A stretch of 11,740 nucleotides of DNA from Cristatella mucedo. Its lineage: Eukaryota; Bryozoa; Phylactolaemata; Cristatellidae. Positions within the stretch are counted from its first letter, which is position 1. Each line of letters opens with the position of its first letter. Shown piece after piece: positions 1 to 7,054 of the stretch. Where the stretch lies: NCBI GenBank assembly GCA_009760855.2, contig WPIO01000346.1:64001-75740 (forward strand), given 5' to 3'. Under the pieces are notes generated by a model. The model was not told the origin of the DNA, did not search any database, and saw only the letters and a program-made list of their open reading frames with translations. A program made the position numbers and the translations under genes.

Positions 1-85
1 GAAGTGAAAGCCTAGATTGTGCTTGGCAATCATATCAGCAAGAGGCAGAGTATAAACCATGAAAAGAACCGGACCTAGCACTGAC

Positions 86-125
86 CTAGTACGGACGGAG
101 CACTGAGGTACCCCATATTTCAGAG
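86..125 (-). other. RT motif B with a 15-bp internal insertion
   Basis: The RT motif normally read as PQGSVLGP is here PQ-CSVRTRS-VLGP. The two sides of the insertion share the string CAGTGCT, so a short imperfect tandem duplication is the likely cause. The length keeps the frame but adds five residues inside a loop near the active site. Confidence 0.75.
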
Positions 126-1146
126 GTACCTCAGATGATCTTTGCCCATTCACGTCAATACTCTGGAGTCTCCCACTGAGATAAGACCTGAACCACTGCA
201 GAGCAGTGCCAGTGATGCCCAGGCGAGATGAGAGGCGCTCTAGAAGAACGTTGTGATCGATGGTATCAAAAGCTGCCGAAAGATCAAGCAAAACAAGCAG
301 AGACACTCTACCCATGTCTGCATTCCTAAGTAGGTCGTTGTACACCCTAAGCAATACTGACTCTGTGGAGTGATTAGCTCTAAAGCCAGACTGGAACTTA
401 CTAGCAAGGTGTGAGGTTTCGATACATGAGTTCAGCTGGTCCGCCACGACCCGTTCCAGTGTCTTTAATAGGAATGGTAGAAGCGAGACTAGGCGGTAGT
501 TGCTGAAGTTCTCTTGGTCTAGTGTCGCTTTCTTGAGAAGTGGCCTGGCTACATCTTTTTTGAGGGTGCTGGGCTGGGACATGACCTGAGGCTAATGACA
601 TATTAATGATGTTAGTTATGCATGGCAGCAGCAGATCAATGCAACATAGGAGCAGGACAGTGGGAATAGGGTCCAGAGGACTTGTTGTCTCCTTTGATTG
701 AGATACGAACTTCAGGACTAGATCACCAGTGACGTGCTTAAATGTAGTCATCGAGGTGCAGCCAGGAATTGGGGAACATCATTCTAGTGGGGATGTTGTC
801 ATCGCAGGGATGGATTCCCTGATCTTGTCTATCTTCTGCACAAAGAATTGAGAGAAGCGATCGGCTAGATCATCACAAGGATCATCAGGTAAGGAGCTAA
901 TTTGGGAGCGGTTGAGGAGACGGTTTATCGTCGACATCAGCATTTTTGGATTGTGCATCTGTGATTCAACAATGTTTCTAGAGAAGCTAGACTTGGCCTT
1001 TGCTAGGATCGATTGGTACGACCTACAGTGATCTTCATATGCCTATCGATGGACAGTCAGTCCAGATCTTTTGTATGCTTTTTCAAGCTTTCGCTTAGTA
1101 GACTTGGCTAGTTTAATGTCTGCGGTAAATCATAGGCCGTCTGGGC

Positions 1147-1158
1147 GGGGGGGGGGGG
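1147..1158 (+). repeat. G12 homopolymer within the LINE linker
   Basis: A run of twelve G (C on the coding strand) sits in the linker of the LINE copy, just after the residues KRTVRP. The ORF2 frame is lost here or just after it, so polymerase slippage may have broken the gene at this point. The length may also be a sequencing or assembly uncertainty. Confidence 0.8.
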
Positions 1159-1560
1159 CGCACAGTGCGCTTTGTCAGAGGTGCAAACTCGTCGAGTGTG
1201 TCAGCTAGTGTTGTGTTGAAGCTATCTACCAACTATGACAGATCGGAGGGAGGACTGAGCAACAGCGGTGAAGCAGATATTCTCGCACGGACAGCATCGA
1301 TGTCAAGGGTCTTGAGGTTTCGCGATTCATAGGTTATTTTAGAGGAGGTGGGCACACACTGTAGATTGAATGAGATCTGCATGTGGTCGGATAAGCAGGA
1401 TTTGGTAATAATTGGTGATGACAAAGTGCAGTTGTATGAGAAAATCTGGTCGAGTGTGCGACCCTTGATGTGAGAAAATTGTTTGGAGCGAAAGCTCTAC
1501 TATGCATGCTGGTCAGCTAATGAAATGGTGCATCTACCAATAGCAAGTTTCCTAAAGGAA

Positions 1561-2345
1561 GAATGTCTAGAAAGTACTTATTTACCGATCTCTACATCAT
1601 ATCTGACTTCTAACCCAACTTGTCGAATCTTGGTAGATCGAGGTACATGCGTGAAGCTTGCTGAGGTGCATTCTTGTGACTTTTAAAGAGCTTCATTTCC
1701 AGTATTGGTTTGTGCCTTGTAAAATCCATAACTCGACTAATATTTCATGTATCGGAGTGAAATTTGAAATGCAAGTTCAGCTCTGCTTGTTTTAATCGAC
1801 CGTAGAAAAATTTGTGATTTCGGTTGGATATATTTCGCTGTGCATGTCCTTGATAACAGAAAATAAAGCTCTGTGACGTTTGATGAAGTACAAAGCAAAA
1901 TGTATCCAACCAAAATCAGAAAGTTTTCTAGAGTCGGCTAAAGGTTAAACCAAGCGGAGCTGAACTTTCATTTCAAATTTCACTGCAATATGTGAAATAT
2001 TAGCCAAGTTATGGACTTTACAGAGCACAAGCCTACACTGGAAATGATGCTTTCTAAAAGTCACTATAATGCACCTCAACAAGCTTCACACATTTACCTC
2101 GATCTACCAAGGTTCGAAAAGTTGGGATACAAGTTGCATATGATGCAGAGATCGGTAAATTTATTTGTGGATATGTTACTTCTGGTTTACTTCCGGTTAG
2201 ACGTGGTTTGCATAGCCATTTTTTCTTTATTTGGAAGTCGTCAGGACTTCGCATCCTAGTTCCAACATATTTGTCTTTCGAAATGTACCTTACACAAATA
2301 ATCGATTGCTGGACAAGTTTACAAGTACTTTCTTGACATTCCACT
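1561..2345. repeat. Large near-loopless inverted repeat (foldback)
   Basis: The left arm (about 1561-1862) and the reverse complement of the right arm (about 1872-2345) match along their whole length, roughly four of five bases by eye. Anchors present in both arms include AGAAAGTACTT, TTTACCGATCTCT, TTGGTAGATCGAGGTA, GTGAAATTTGAAATG and GGTTGGATA. The centre lies near 1866 with only about ten unpaired bases. The right arm has an additional segment (about 2161-2322) missing from the left. The open frames in the two arms resemble each other only because the DNA does. It could be a foldback or miniature DNA transposon, or an inverted duplication. No target-site duplication could be assigned. A transcript would form a long hairpin RNA. 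Confidence 0.85.
2161..2322. other. Segment present only in the right arm of the inverted repeat
   Basis: The left arm goes straight from AAGTACTT (ending 1579) to ATTTACCG, while the right arm has about 160 extra bases between the same two landmarks. Either the left arm lost it or the right arm gained it. No recognised content. Confidence 0.7.
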
Positions 2346-2451
2346 TAAGCACGGCAGCCGAGGACTGAAAAGGTGTATAAAAAGAAAAATTCACATAAAA
2401 ACAAGCATATCGAAAGAACATTGATTGAGGAGCTGCTGGATCAGACTTTAA

Positions 2452-2766
2452 TGCATATGGCTGGCACCAACAGCCACTATACTTTGCCTAGGCCTAGCCG
2501 GCCTAGTTTGGGAGAGGAGGAGGAGGGAGCCTGCTTCAGACAGCAGCCTCGCGTCTAGCCGGCTGACCAGAGAAAGCAGCATCGGCAAAAACGAAAGGTC
2601 AAAGAGCAAAGACTTCGAGCTGCCTGCTTGGCATGAGAGTCCCGAGCTGCAGTCTTTCCTGTCACTCGATGAAAGCACAGACAGACGCAGTAAACAAGAA
2701 AGTTCCGGCATCACTGACAATCACACCCGGCCGCTCACGCCATGGGACCTACCGAAAGCCAATTGA
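2452..2766 (+). other. Open frame of 104 codons without a start; possible exon
   Basis: The frame opens after a TAA at 2449-2451 and closes at TGA 2764-2766. It contains no ATG, so it would have to be part of a spliced gene. The translation starts with a hydrophobic run (TATILCLGLAGLVW), then RRRR, then a serine- and charge-rich tail (for example KDFELPAWHESPELQ) ending PLTPWDLPKAN. That pattern would suit one membrane span followed by a cytosolic tail. No family was recognised. The reverse strand is also open over part of the same interval (2448-2720), which weakens the case. The local sequence is richer in G and C than its surroundings. CTAG-containing palindromes near 2488-2508 could act as an AG acceptor, but no good pyrimidine tract precedes them. 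Confidence 0.25.
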
Positions 2767-3842
2767 CCACTGCAAACGTACACGGCAAGGCAGAAGAAGC
2801 GACTTCATAATAGAGCAGCTATTCGGAATGCTTGATGTGCTGAGTTCAAATCAGAACAGGCCATCACAGAATGATGCGATTACTTTAGCAGAGAGCTGCT
2901 TGCTACAACCGAGGCTTCTGAACCAGCTCTCATTCAGTATTATCATTATTCGCTAACCGATTTGACCACAGCAGATTCCGACCAGTAGTGGAAGGATATG
3001 TTTTCTCAGTGGAACTCAGTAATGAACCACTCTTCTCGGGGATGAAACTAGAAACTGGAAGCAGAGCTGGGCTTTGTTTAACATCGGCTGCCAGATATCT
3101 GGAGTGAAGCAGCCTAACTGAATATGCAATAACAAAAGCAATGAAGTATGAATGAAAAAAACAAAAACAATGAACAAAAGCAATGAAGCAACGCTACAGC
3201 AATGAAGTCAACACAACGTCCTTTCATACAAGCAAGTAAACTAGGTTGGAATAGGTCAATTTACATTGCATTCGGGCTAATAACTGAGCAGACACTCGGA
3301 ACTACACGTAAGACCCAAAATGCTTCCTACAATATTGCTGAATGAACGAGCCATAGCCACGAAAATGCTCACGGCCTCTGTCTTCAACTAACTAAAGGGA
3401 AGCAAGGCACAACAACATATTTAAAAAGCTGCCATGAATGCAATAACTGTTAAGTTTGCATTAATTCACAAAGATATAGAGCAATGCCGGAAGTAGCGGA
3501 TTGACATGGTTGGATAGAATATACACTACAGGTAGTACACCGGACTTAAGACACCAGAGAGAAAAGATAAATAAAAATAGCTAGTGATGCTTTGGTACTA
3601 CAGCAGCAATTGACTGAGAGCTTTAGTGGCATATACACGAGTTCTTCTGCCCCGGTAACCTCTTGATAAAAAGCTTTCTCCTTCAACTTGGCACAATTGT
3701 GAAGTGATATACTATTTTGTAATCAACAAAGGGCATGTTCTCAATCAGCAAGTACTTTTTAAATAGATTAGAGATGATTTTTTTTATTGACTATAAACAC
3801 TTTTGACTCTCACAGAACACTCCATTCTTACGAGTATTTAAA

Positions 3843-3848
3843 ACTTAC
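3843..3848 (-). other. Splice donor GTAAGT after the TLC-like exon
   Basis: Minus-strand sequence GCAAG followed by GTAAGTTT is a near-perfect donor. It cuts after two bases of a codon, so the next exon must supply one base first. Confidence 0.65.
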
Positions 3849-4003
3849 CTTGCCATCCAATCAAGGCGCTTCTTTTTACTCATGCCATTGTACAGATCGC
3901 CACCGTATGCACGGAATAAGATATCCGCAGAACAAAATATGAACACAAACGTCCCTGCCGAGACGAGCATGATCGTCATCACCGCAGCATCAAGGCTAGC
4001 CAT
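3849..4003 (-). CDS. First coding exon of a TLC-domain membrane protein (TLCD4-like), partial
   Basis: On the minus strand this exon starts at 4011, right after an acceptor of seven T followed by AG, and ends at 3849 before the donor GTAAGT. The ATG at 4003-4001 lies in a good context (G at -3, G at +4). The frame then runs 51 codons plus two bases, AG, of a split codon, probably Arg. The peptide has a short N-terminus, one hydrophobic span (about residues 7-30, MTIMLVSAGTFVFIFCSADI) and a basic loop ending YNGMSKKKRLDWMA. A first span followed by a lysine-rich loop and D/E-W-x-x-R is the layout at the start of TLCD4/TMEM56-type TLC proteins, multi-pass membrane proteins linked to lipid handling. 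Later exons are not in the window and would lie left of position 1. Family assignment is by eye; the exon itself is the firmer claim. Confidence 0.6.
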
Positions 4004-4011
4004 TGCAAGTC

Positions 4012-4042
4012 CTAAAAAAAGACATAGCCACGTACAATTCAG
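4012..4042 (-). other. Splice acceptor before the TLC-like exon
   Basis: Minus-strand sequence GTCTTTTTTTAG followed by GACTTGCAATGG gives a strong pyrimidine tract and AG. A possible branch site, CTGAAT, lies about 25-30 nt upstream (4037-4042). Confidence 0.6.
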
Positions 4043-4057
4043 GATATCGTTTGGTAA

Positions 4058-4130
4058 TGCTTTCTTGACAGCATCTGTAAAGTGCCTAGTTCTCAGAGGT
4101 TGCTATACACATGTATTATTATTATTATAG
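4058..4130 (+). mobile_element. Very short LINE 3' end with shortened hairpin and (ATT)n tail
   Basis: The plus strand reads like the 3' end of the element at 8549-8785: CAGCA-CTGTAAAGTGCCTAG, then TTCTCAGAGG, then a degenerate hairpin arm and TATTATTATTATTATAG (4114-4130). About ten bases in the middle of the hairpin are missing, so the 40-nt structure is not complete. Extreme 5' truncation is normal for LINE insertion. Possible weak target duplication: TAATGCT before and TAGTGCT after. It sits about 45 bp upstream of the acceptor of the TLC-like exon, on the opposite strand. Confidence 0.65.
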
Positions 4131-4339
4131 TGCTGCACGTCGACCAGAATGCTGCAATAAGCAGCAGTAGCTGCTGTATCAAGCTTATGCCAAGCCAGAA
4201 AAGCTGACATTCGAGCGTTAGGCTACACTATAATTCCAACATCAATAAAAAAAATTGGCAAATTAAAAAAATGAGAATAACAATAGCTGTTCATACAGTA
4301 TCCTAAGAGAACAAAATCTACTTGTAGGCAATTATACTT
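4131..4339. other. Unassigned spacer
   Basis: Nothing recognised. It contains a small palindrome, CAGCAG-TAG-CTGCTG (about 4163-4177), and A-rich runs at 4245-4271. Confidence 0.4.
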
Positions 4340-4757
4340 CAATTACCAAGTCCTTCCTGAGCGCATGTCATCTTGCCACGGCATCCGTAACATTAGCTTA
4401 GGTCCTATCTTTAAGCAAGACCTCAAAACATTGGTGTAAATGCACAACTGCCATCCGATGATTTTTATAAGTAAGGAATCTAAAATGGGTCCATTTCTGT
4501 TCACAATGTATGCTTTCACTCTTGCCTTTGTGATCGCCAAGTACAATGCAGGCTTTCATTTTTACACAGACGACACACAGCTTTACCTAAGCTTTGATCC
4601 CTCCCTGCCTTCTAGTCACATTTCCCTTGCAGAATTTATCACAGATATTCGTACTTTGACAACAAGGTCTCTTAAAATGAATGAAGATAAAATCAACTTA
4701 GTAGGTACGGGCAAACTTATGGGCTTTTGTATATTCGAGGAACTACTACAATAGTTC
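4340..4757 (+). mobile_element. Degenerate LINE RT fragment, plus strand
   Basis: The plus strand first shows weak RT similarity (KSFLS near 4350, matching RSYLS of the copy at 1-1545). After a gap filled by about 45 unmatched bases comes a clear stretch: GPFLFTMYAFTLAFVIAKYN, then GFHFYTDDTQLYL with the RT catalytic YxDD at 4563-4574 (second residue Thr rather than the usual Ala), then LKMNEDKINLVGTGK. The last part matches the conserved LKLN-x-x-K segment after the active site. It ends near 4755 with a stop and no 3'UTR. Its neighbour at 4795-5110 belongs to the same family but lies on the opposite strand. Confidence 0.85.
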
Positions 4758-4794
4758 AGTACTAATATGATAAATGTCACGTCAAAAATATCCA

Positions 4795-5110
4795 GGGAGA
4801 TAAATTAATAAAATAATAATAATAAATAATACATTTGATATAGCACCCTTAGAGAACTCAATCTCTTTCTAGGCACTTACGTTTGCTGCAAAGGAAGAAT
4901 GATCGAATGGTTAGTGGCAGCATGCTTAATGACAACAAGCATTACATGGTTACAGGTGACATGCACAGGGTCAGCATGCAAACATGTTTAGTGACAGAGC
5001 CCCGAGGTACCCCATACTTCAGAGGTTTCTCGGATGAAATTTATTTGCATTTGTAACTACAAAATTTTCTCCCATAGTCTATATGGAACACTGGATATTG
5101 CATTTGTTTT
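4795..5110 (-). mobile_element. Internally deleted LINE copy: RT motif B joined to 3'UTR
   Basis: Read on the minus strand from 5110, the copy shows worn RT (YGRKF, then SSEKPLKYGVPRGS at about 5030-4995, matching the copy at 1-1545). It then jumps directly into the 3'UTR seen in the copy at 8549-8785 (shared string TTTGCATGCTGACCCTGTGCATG region at 4955-4985). The 40-nt terminal hairpin (4840-4879) and an ATT-type tail (about 4795-4830) follow. All of ORF2 after motif B is missing. Such a copy could only move with help from an intact element. Confidence 0.8.
4840..4879 (-). repeat. LINE 3'-terminal hairpin, copy A
   Basis: This forty-base inverted repeat has outer arms GTGCC and GGTGC that pair through two G-U wobbles, and an inner arm AGAGAT-TGAG-TTCTCT. 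It lies just before the tail and has the same length as the hairpins at 5707-5746 and 8579-8618. Confidence 0.75.
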
Positions 5111-5307
5111 CAATAGACTTTTTTATCAACCGAACTTGAACTAATTCGAATACTTCCTCCTTCCCTAAAGATTTTGCAACATTAGGAATGAACTACAAGA
5201 TTCCACTGAGAACGGCTTGCTCACCAGCACCGTCAGCGGACACTGGGGCTAACCTTTCAAAGAAAGGTTGCAGTCTCTAGTGATTTTCACGGGTATAACC
5301 CAGCTAT
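5111..5307. other. Unassigned spacer between LINE copies
   Basis: No gene seen. It holds a local inverted repeat, CCTTTC-AAA-GAAAGG, near 5256-5270, too small to interpret. The left end may still contain heavily worn RT sequence. Confidence 0.35.
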
Positions 5308-5663
5308 AATTAATAAGAATAATAAAAAAAGGTCATCAGTCTAGTGATAGCATTCACAATTTCAAGACAACTGGTAGGGACATATTTAATAAGGACATCT
5401 TTGACAGAGCGAATGCTACGAAGAAAGTGTGGGTTTTGGCAGCCTTTTACCGTTTTCAAGTCAGAAGATGACCAGGTGTAAGTTGGTACCGAGTTTAAGG
5501 CTTTGGGACCGTCAAAGCTGAAGCTGAAGGGTCTCTGATAAAGCTTCTTTTCTAGTGCTTCGAGGCTTAGGAAAAAAAAACAAGGGAGCCGCAGGAGCAC
5601 AATAAGAACCCAGAGGATTAAGTACTTCTGATAGATAAAACGGTGCAATGTAATGTAATGCAA

Positions 5664-5776
5664 TGTACCACTCACCATTCGATCGTGTTTCCTTTGCAGC
5701 AAATGCAAAGCGCCTAGAAAGAGAATGAGTTCTCTGAGGGCGCTTTATCGAGTGTATCATTATTGTTATTATATTC
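5664..5776 (+). mobile_element. Nested short LINE 3' end with hairpin and ATT tail
   Basis: The plus strand shows CACTCACCATTCGATCG, CCTTTGCAGCAAATGC, the 40-nt hairpin (5707-5746) and a TATCATTATTGTTATTAT tail. This is the same 3' module as at 8549-8660 in the other orientation. On both sides lies one older minus-strand LINE whose protein resumes after it, so this is a younger insertion into an older copy. Its left edge sits beside a GCAATGTAATGTAATGCAATG run. No clear target duplication. Confidence 0.75.
5707..5746 (+). repeat. LINE 3'-terminal hairpin, copy B
   Basis: This is the best-formed of the three hairpins: outer 8-bp stem AAAGCGCC/GGCGCTTT with no mismatch, a small internal loop, then a 6-bp stem AGAGAA/TTCTCT closing a four-base TGAG loop. 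Confidence 0.85.
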
Positions 5777-6120
5777 GTCTGTAACTCCACAAAGCCACAA
5801 AGAATACGTGGGTGCTACGCAGGAGAGTTTTGTATAGAGCACTCACTGCCTACGCAGCTTTCGGTAAGCATTCGGGTAGTCAACAAAAGAGTGAGAACTG
5901 GAGCAATGTGGTAGTTGTGACACTGACGACAGACATGCATAGTAGCACAATTTTGCAACAATTGAGTACTTTTTGAACTGGCAGTAAGGTTGGTAAGCAT
6001 GTGAACAACTGAAGTCGAAAGTGAATGATGGAATTGCTTTGACAATCTTGACAGAGGTCTGCTTATCTATGAATGCCAAGTTTTTGCAAATGACACATAC
6101 ACTACTTCTCAAAAGCCTTA

Positions 6121-7054
6121 TTCCACCACTATACACGCAGCTATTGGTCAACAACAGGGCATAAGATCCAAAAGCAGCTACCGGATCCACTAAATAGTGA
6201 CCGCAGCTGTCAAAGTGGAATAGCTGTCACTTGTATTTAGTGCATAGCTGGGTTAAAACTGCCGAAAAACCATGCAGCTTCGATGCATTTTGAGTATTTA
6301 AACACGCCTTTTCTAACAAATAACAAGTTTGCAGTTTTTAGCAGTTTGCTCCGTTCGAGCTCTTTTATGTCTGCGCAGTTGCTGTGGGTAAGGGGGATTC
6401 CCTAACCGCCGATAGAAGGATGGCTCGTTTTTTTGGGGGTGTGAAAGCTACAATCTTGAAAAGCTTAAAGCATTTCAGCATGGCTAGTAGACATGCTCAC
6501 ACCGGCCAAGGATGATGACCGGGCTTGATGACGACTTTCACCTGAAGGTGCTGGCTCTTGGTCGATGGAAGGCCTCTCTCCGGGAGCTGCCTCAGTCACT
6601 TACTATGGCTACGGCATGCCCACAGATACAGTGTGCTGAAGACTTGCCGGGGCAAGGAGTGTTGAAAGCAGTTGCCAAATGCAAGCCTTCGCTCGCCGAG
6701 CGATACCGAAGAGATCGGCTCAGACGGCCCGGGTCCACGCCTACCACACCTCGCTGCCGACACGGTGCCGCTGAATGCACCACTGCATTGACCATGCTTC
6801 TTACGTAACGAAAACTACTCTCCTGCTGCCAGCTATGGCATATCCTTTCCAGCGATCCTGAGCTGCTGCTTCCAGCTACTCACTACCTCAACTGCTCTCC
6901 TGACTCTGCTATGTTTCACACTCTCTTTGCTGCGTGAGATGACGTCTGTTGGCTACCGAACGCATACCGAAAGCCGCTTAGGCCGTGAGTGCACTGTATA
7001 CAACTCCTGCGTAACACCCACACAGCAGTTGTGGCTTTGAGGAGTTATAGATGG
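6121..7054. other. No identified gene; GC-richer island inside
   Basis: No recognised protein, RNA or repeat. The part around 6500-6800 is richer in CG dinucleotides than its flanks and holds overlapping open frames on both strands (98 codons on plus, 67 on minus), neither resembling a known family. A palindrome-like site with the string GGGGATTCCC lies at 6393-6402. Between 6800 and 6950 the plus strand is pyrimidine-rich. Confidence 0.4.

Larger units (their letters stand above)
1..1484 (-). pseudogene. LINE ORF2 fragment: endonuclease end, linker and RT
   Basis: In order on the minus strand: endonuclease end with the SDH motif (CLSDHMQISF, about 1366-1395); a linker containing LADTLDEFAPLTKRTV; a long linker (about 780-1120) that includes SRNIVESQMHNPKMLMSTI; then RT with QSGFRANHSTES (about 367-403), motif A AAFDTIDHN at 250-276 holding a catalytic Asp, WFRSYLSGR, and motif B near 86-125. 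Breaks seen: TAG at 1233-1235, frame loss at the G12 run 1147-1158 and the bases just after it, TAG at 1043-1045, TGA at 779-781, and a frameshift near 565-585. From about 565 to the window edge the RT frame is open, but motif B carries a 15-bp insertion between PQ and VLGP. The gene would copy the element's RNA into target DNA; this copy cannot do so. Confidence 0.9.
1..1545 (-). mobile_element. L2/CR1-like non-LTR retrotransposon, partial copy
   Basis: This is the best-preserved LINE copy in the window. On the minus strand it runs from the end of the apurinic endonuclease domain, through the inter-domain linker, into the RT up to just before the YxDD motif, where the window ends. The reading frame can be followed for roughly 490 residues with a few breaks. 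The 5' edge fades out between about 1500 and 1557, directly beside the inverted repeat that starts near 1561. The remaining RT, the 3'UTR and the tail must lie outside the window on the left. Family placement rests on the linker style and RT motifs typical of L2 elements of fish and marine invertebrates; the exact clade (L2 or CR1) is inference. Confidence 0.9.
2346..3848. other. Gene-poor stretch, no identified gene
   Basis: Apart from the open stretch at 2452-2766, nothing could be recognised. The part around 3120-3215 is A-rich with repeated short strings such as AAAGCAATGAAG. Between about 3240 and 3840 no conserved protein motif or splice-bounded open frame was seen on either strand. If the exon at 3849-4003 is real, this stretch is part of the following intron. 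Confidence 0.5.
5308..6120 (-). mobile_element. LINE copy: RT thumb to ORF2 C-terminus, interrupted by a nested insertion
   Basis: On the minus strand, in order: a weak segment near 6060-6120 (IDKQTSVKIVKAI); the clear thumb-region block LQNCATMHVCRQCHNYHIAPV at about 5955-5893, a common L2/CR1 signature (usually QNxAAR...HITPVL); then, after a foreign insertion at 5664-5776, IAPFYLSEVLNPLG (about 5660-5620); PKPRSTRK; and the C-terminal block RPFSFSFDGPKALNSV (about 5535-5487) with SSDLKTVKG. The 3' end is an AT-rich stretch with TTATTATTCTTATTAA at 5312-5330. It lacks the 40-nt hairpin of the other copies, so it may be a different subfamily. Frames shift several times; it is dead. Confidence 0.75.

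Noticed and set aside
1483-1686. ORF in the left arm of the inverted repeat, similar to the 2054-2344 minus-strand ORF
   Set aside because: The similarity follows from the DNA inverted repeat; no protein family is recognised, and the plus-strand start lies in LINE sequence.
1561-2345. Classical DNA transposon with transposase
   Set aside because: No transposase-like protein between or inside the arms, and no target-site duplication could be found.
3120-3215. Tandem repeat array
   Set aside because: Short strings like AGCAATGAAG recur three times at irregular spacing; it is low-complexity A-rich sequence rather than a true array.
3882-4130. Plus-strand ORF of 82 codons
   Set aside because: It overlaps the spliced minus-strand exon and then runs into the LINE remnant; its sequence is the antisense of a better-supported exon.
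4340-5110. Twin-priming (5' inversion) as origin of the opposed RT pieces
   Set aside because: In twin priming the inverted piece lies at the 5' side of the 3' part. Here it lies beyond the tail, on the 3' side.
6512-6808. 98-codon plus-strand ORF in the GC-richer island
   Set aside because: It has no motif and no plausible splice frame, and the opposite strand is equally open; the length is expected in GC-rich DNA.
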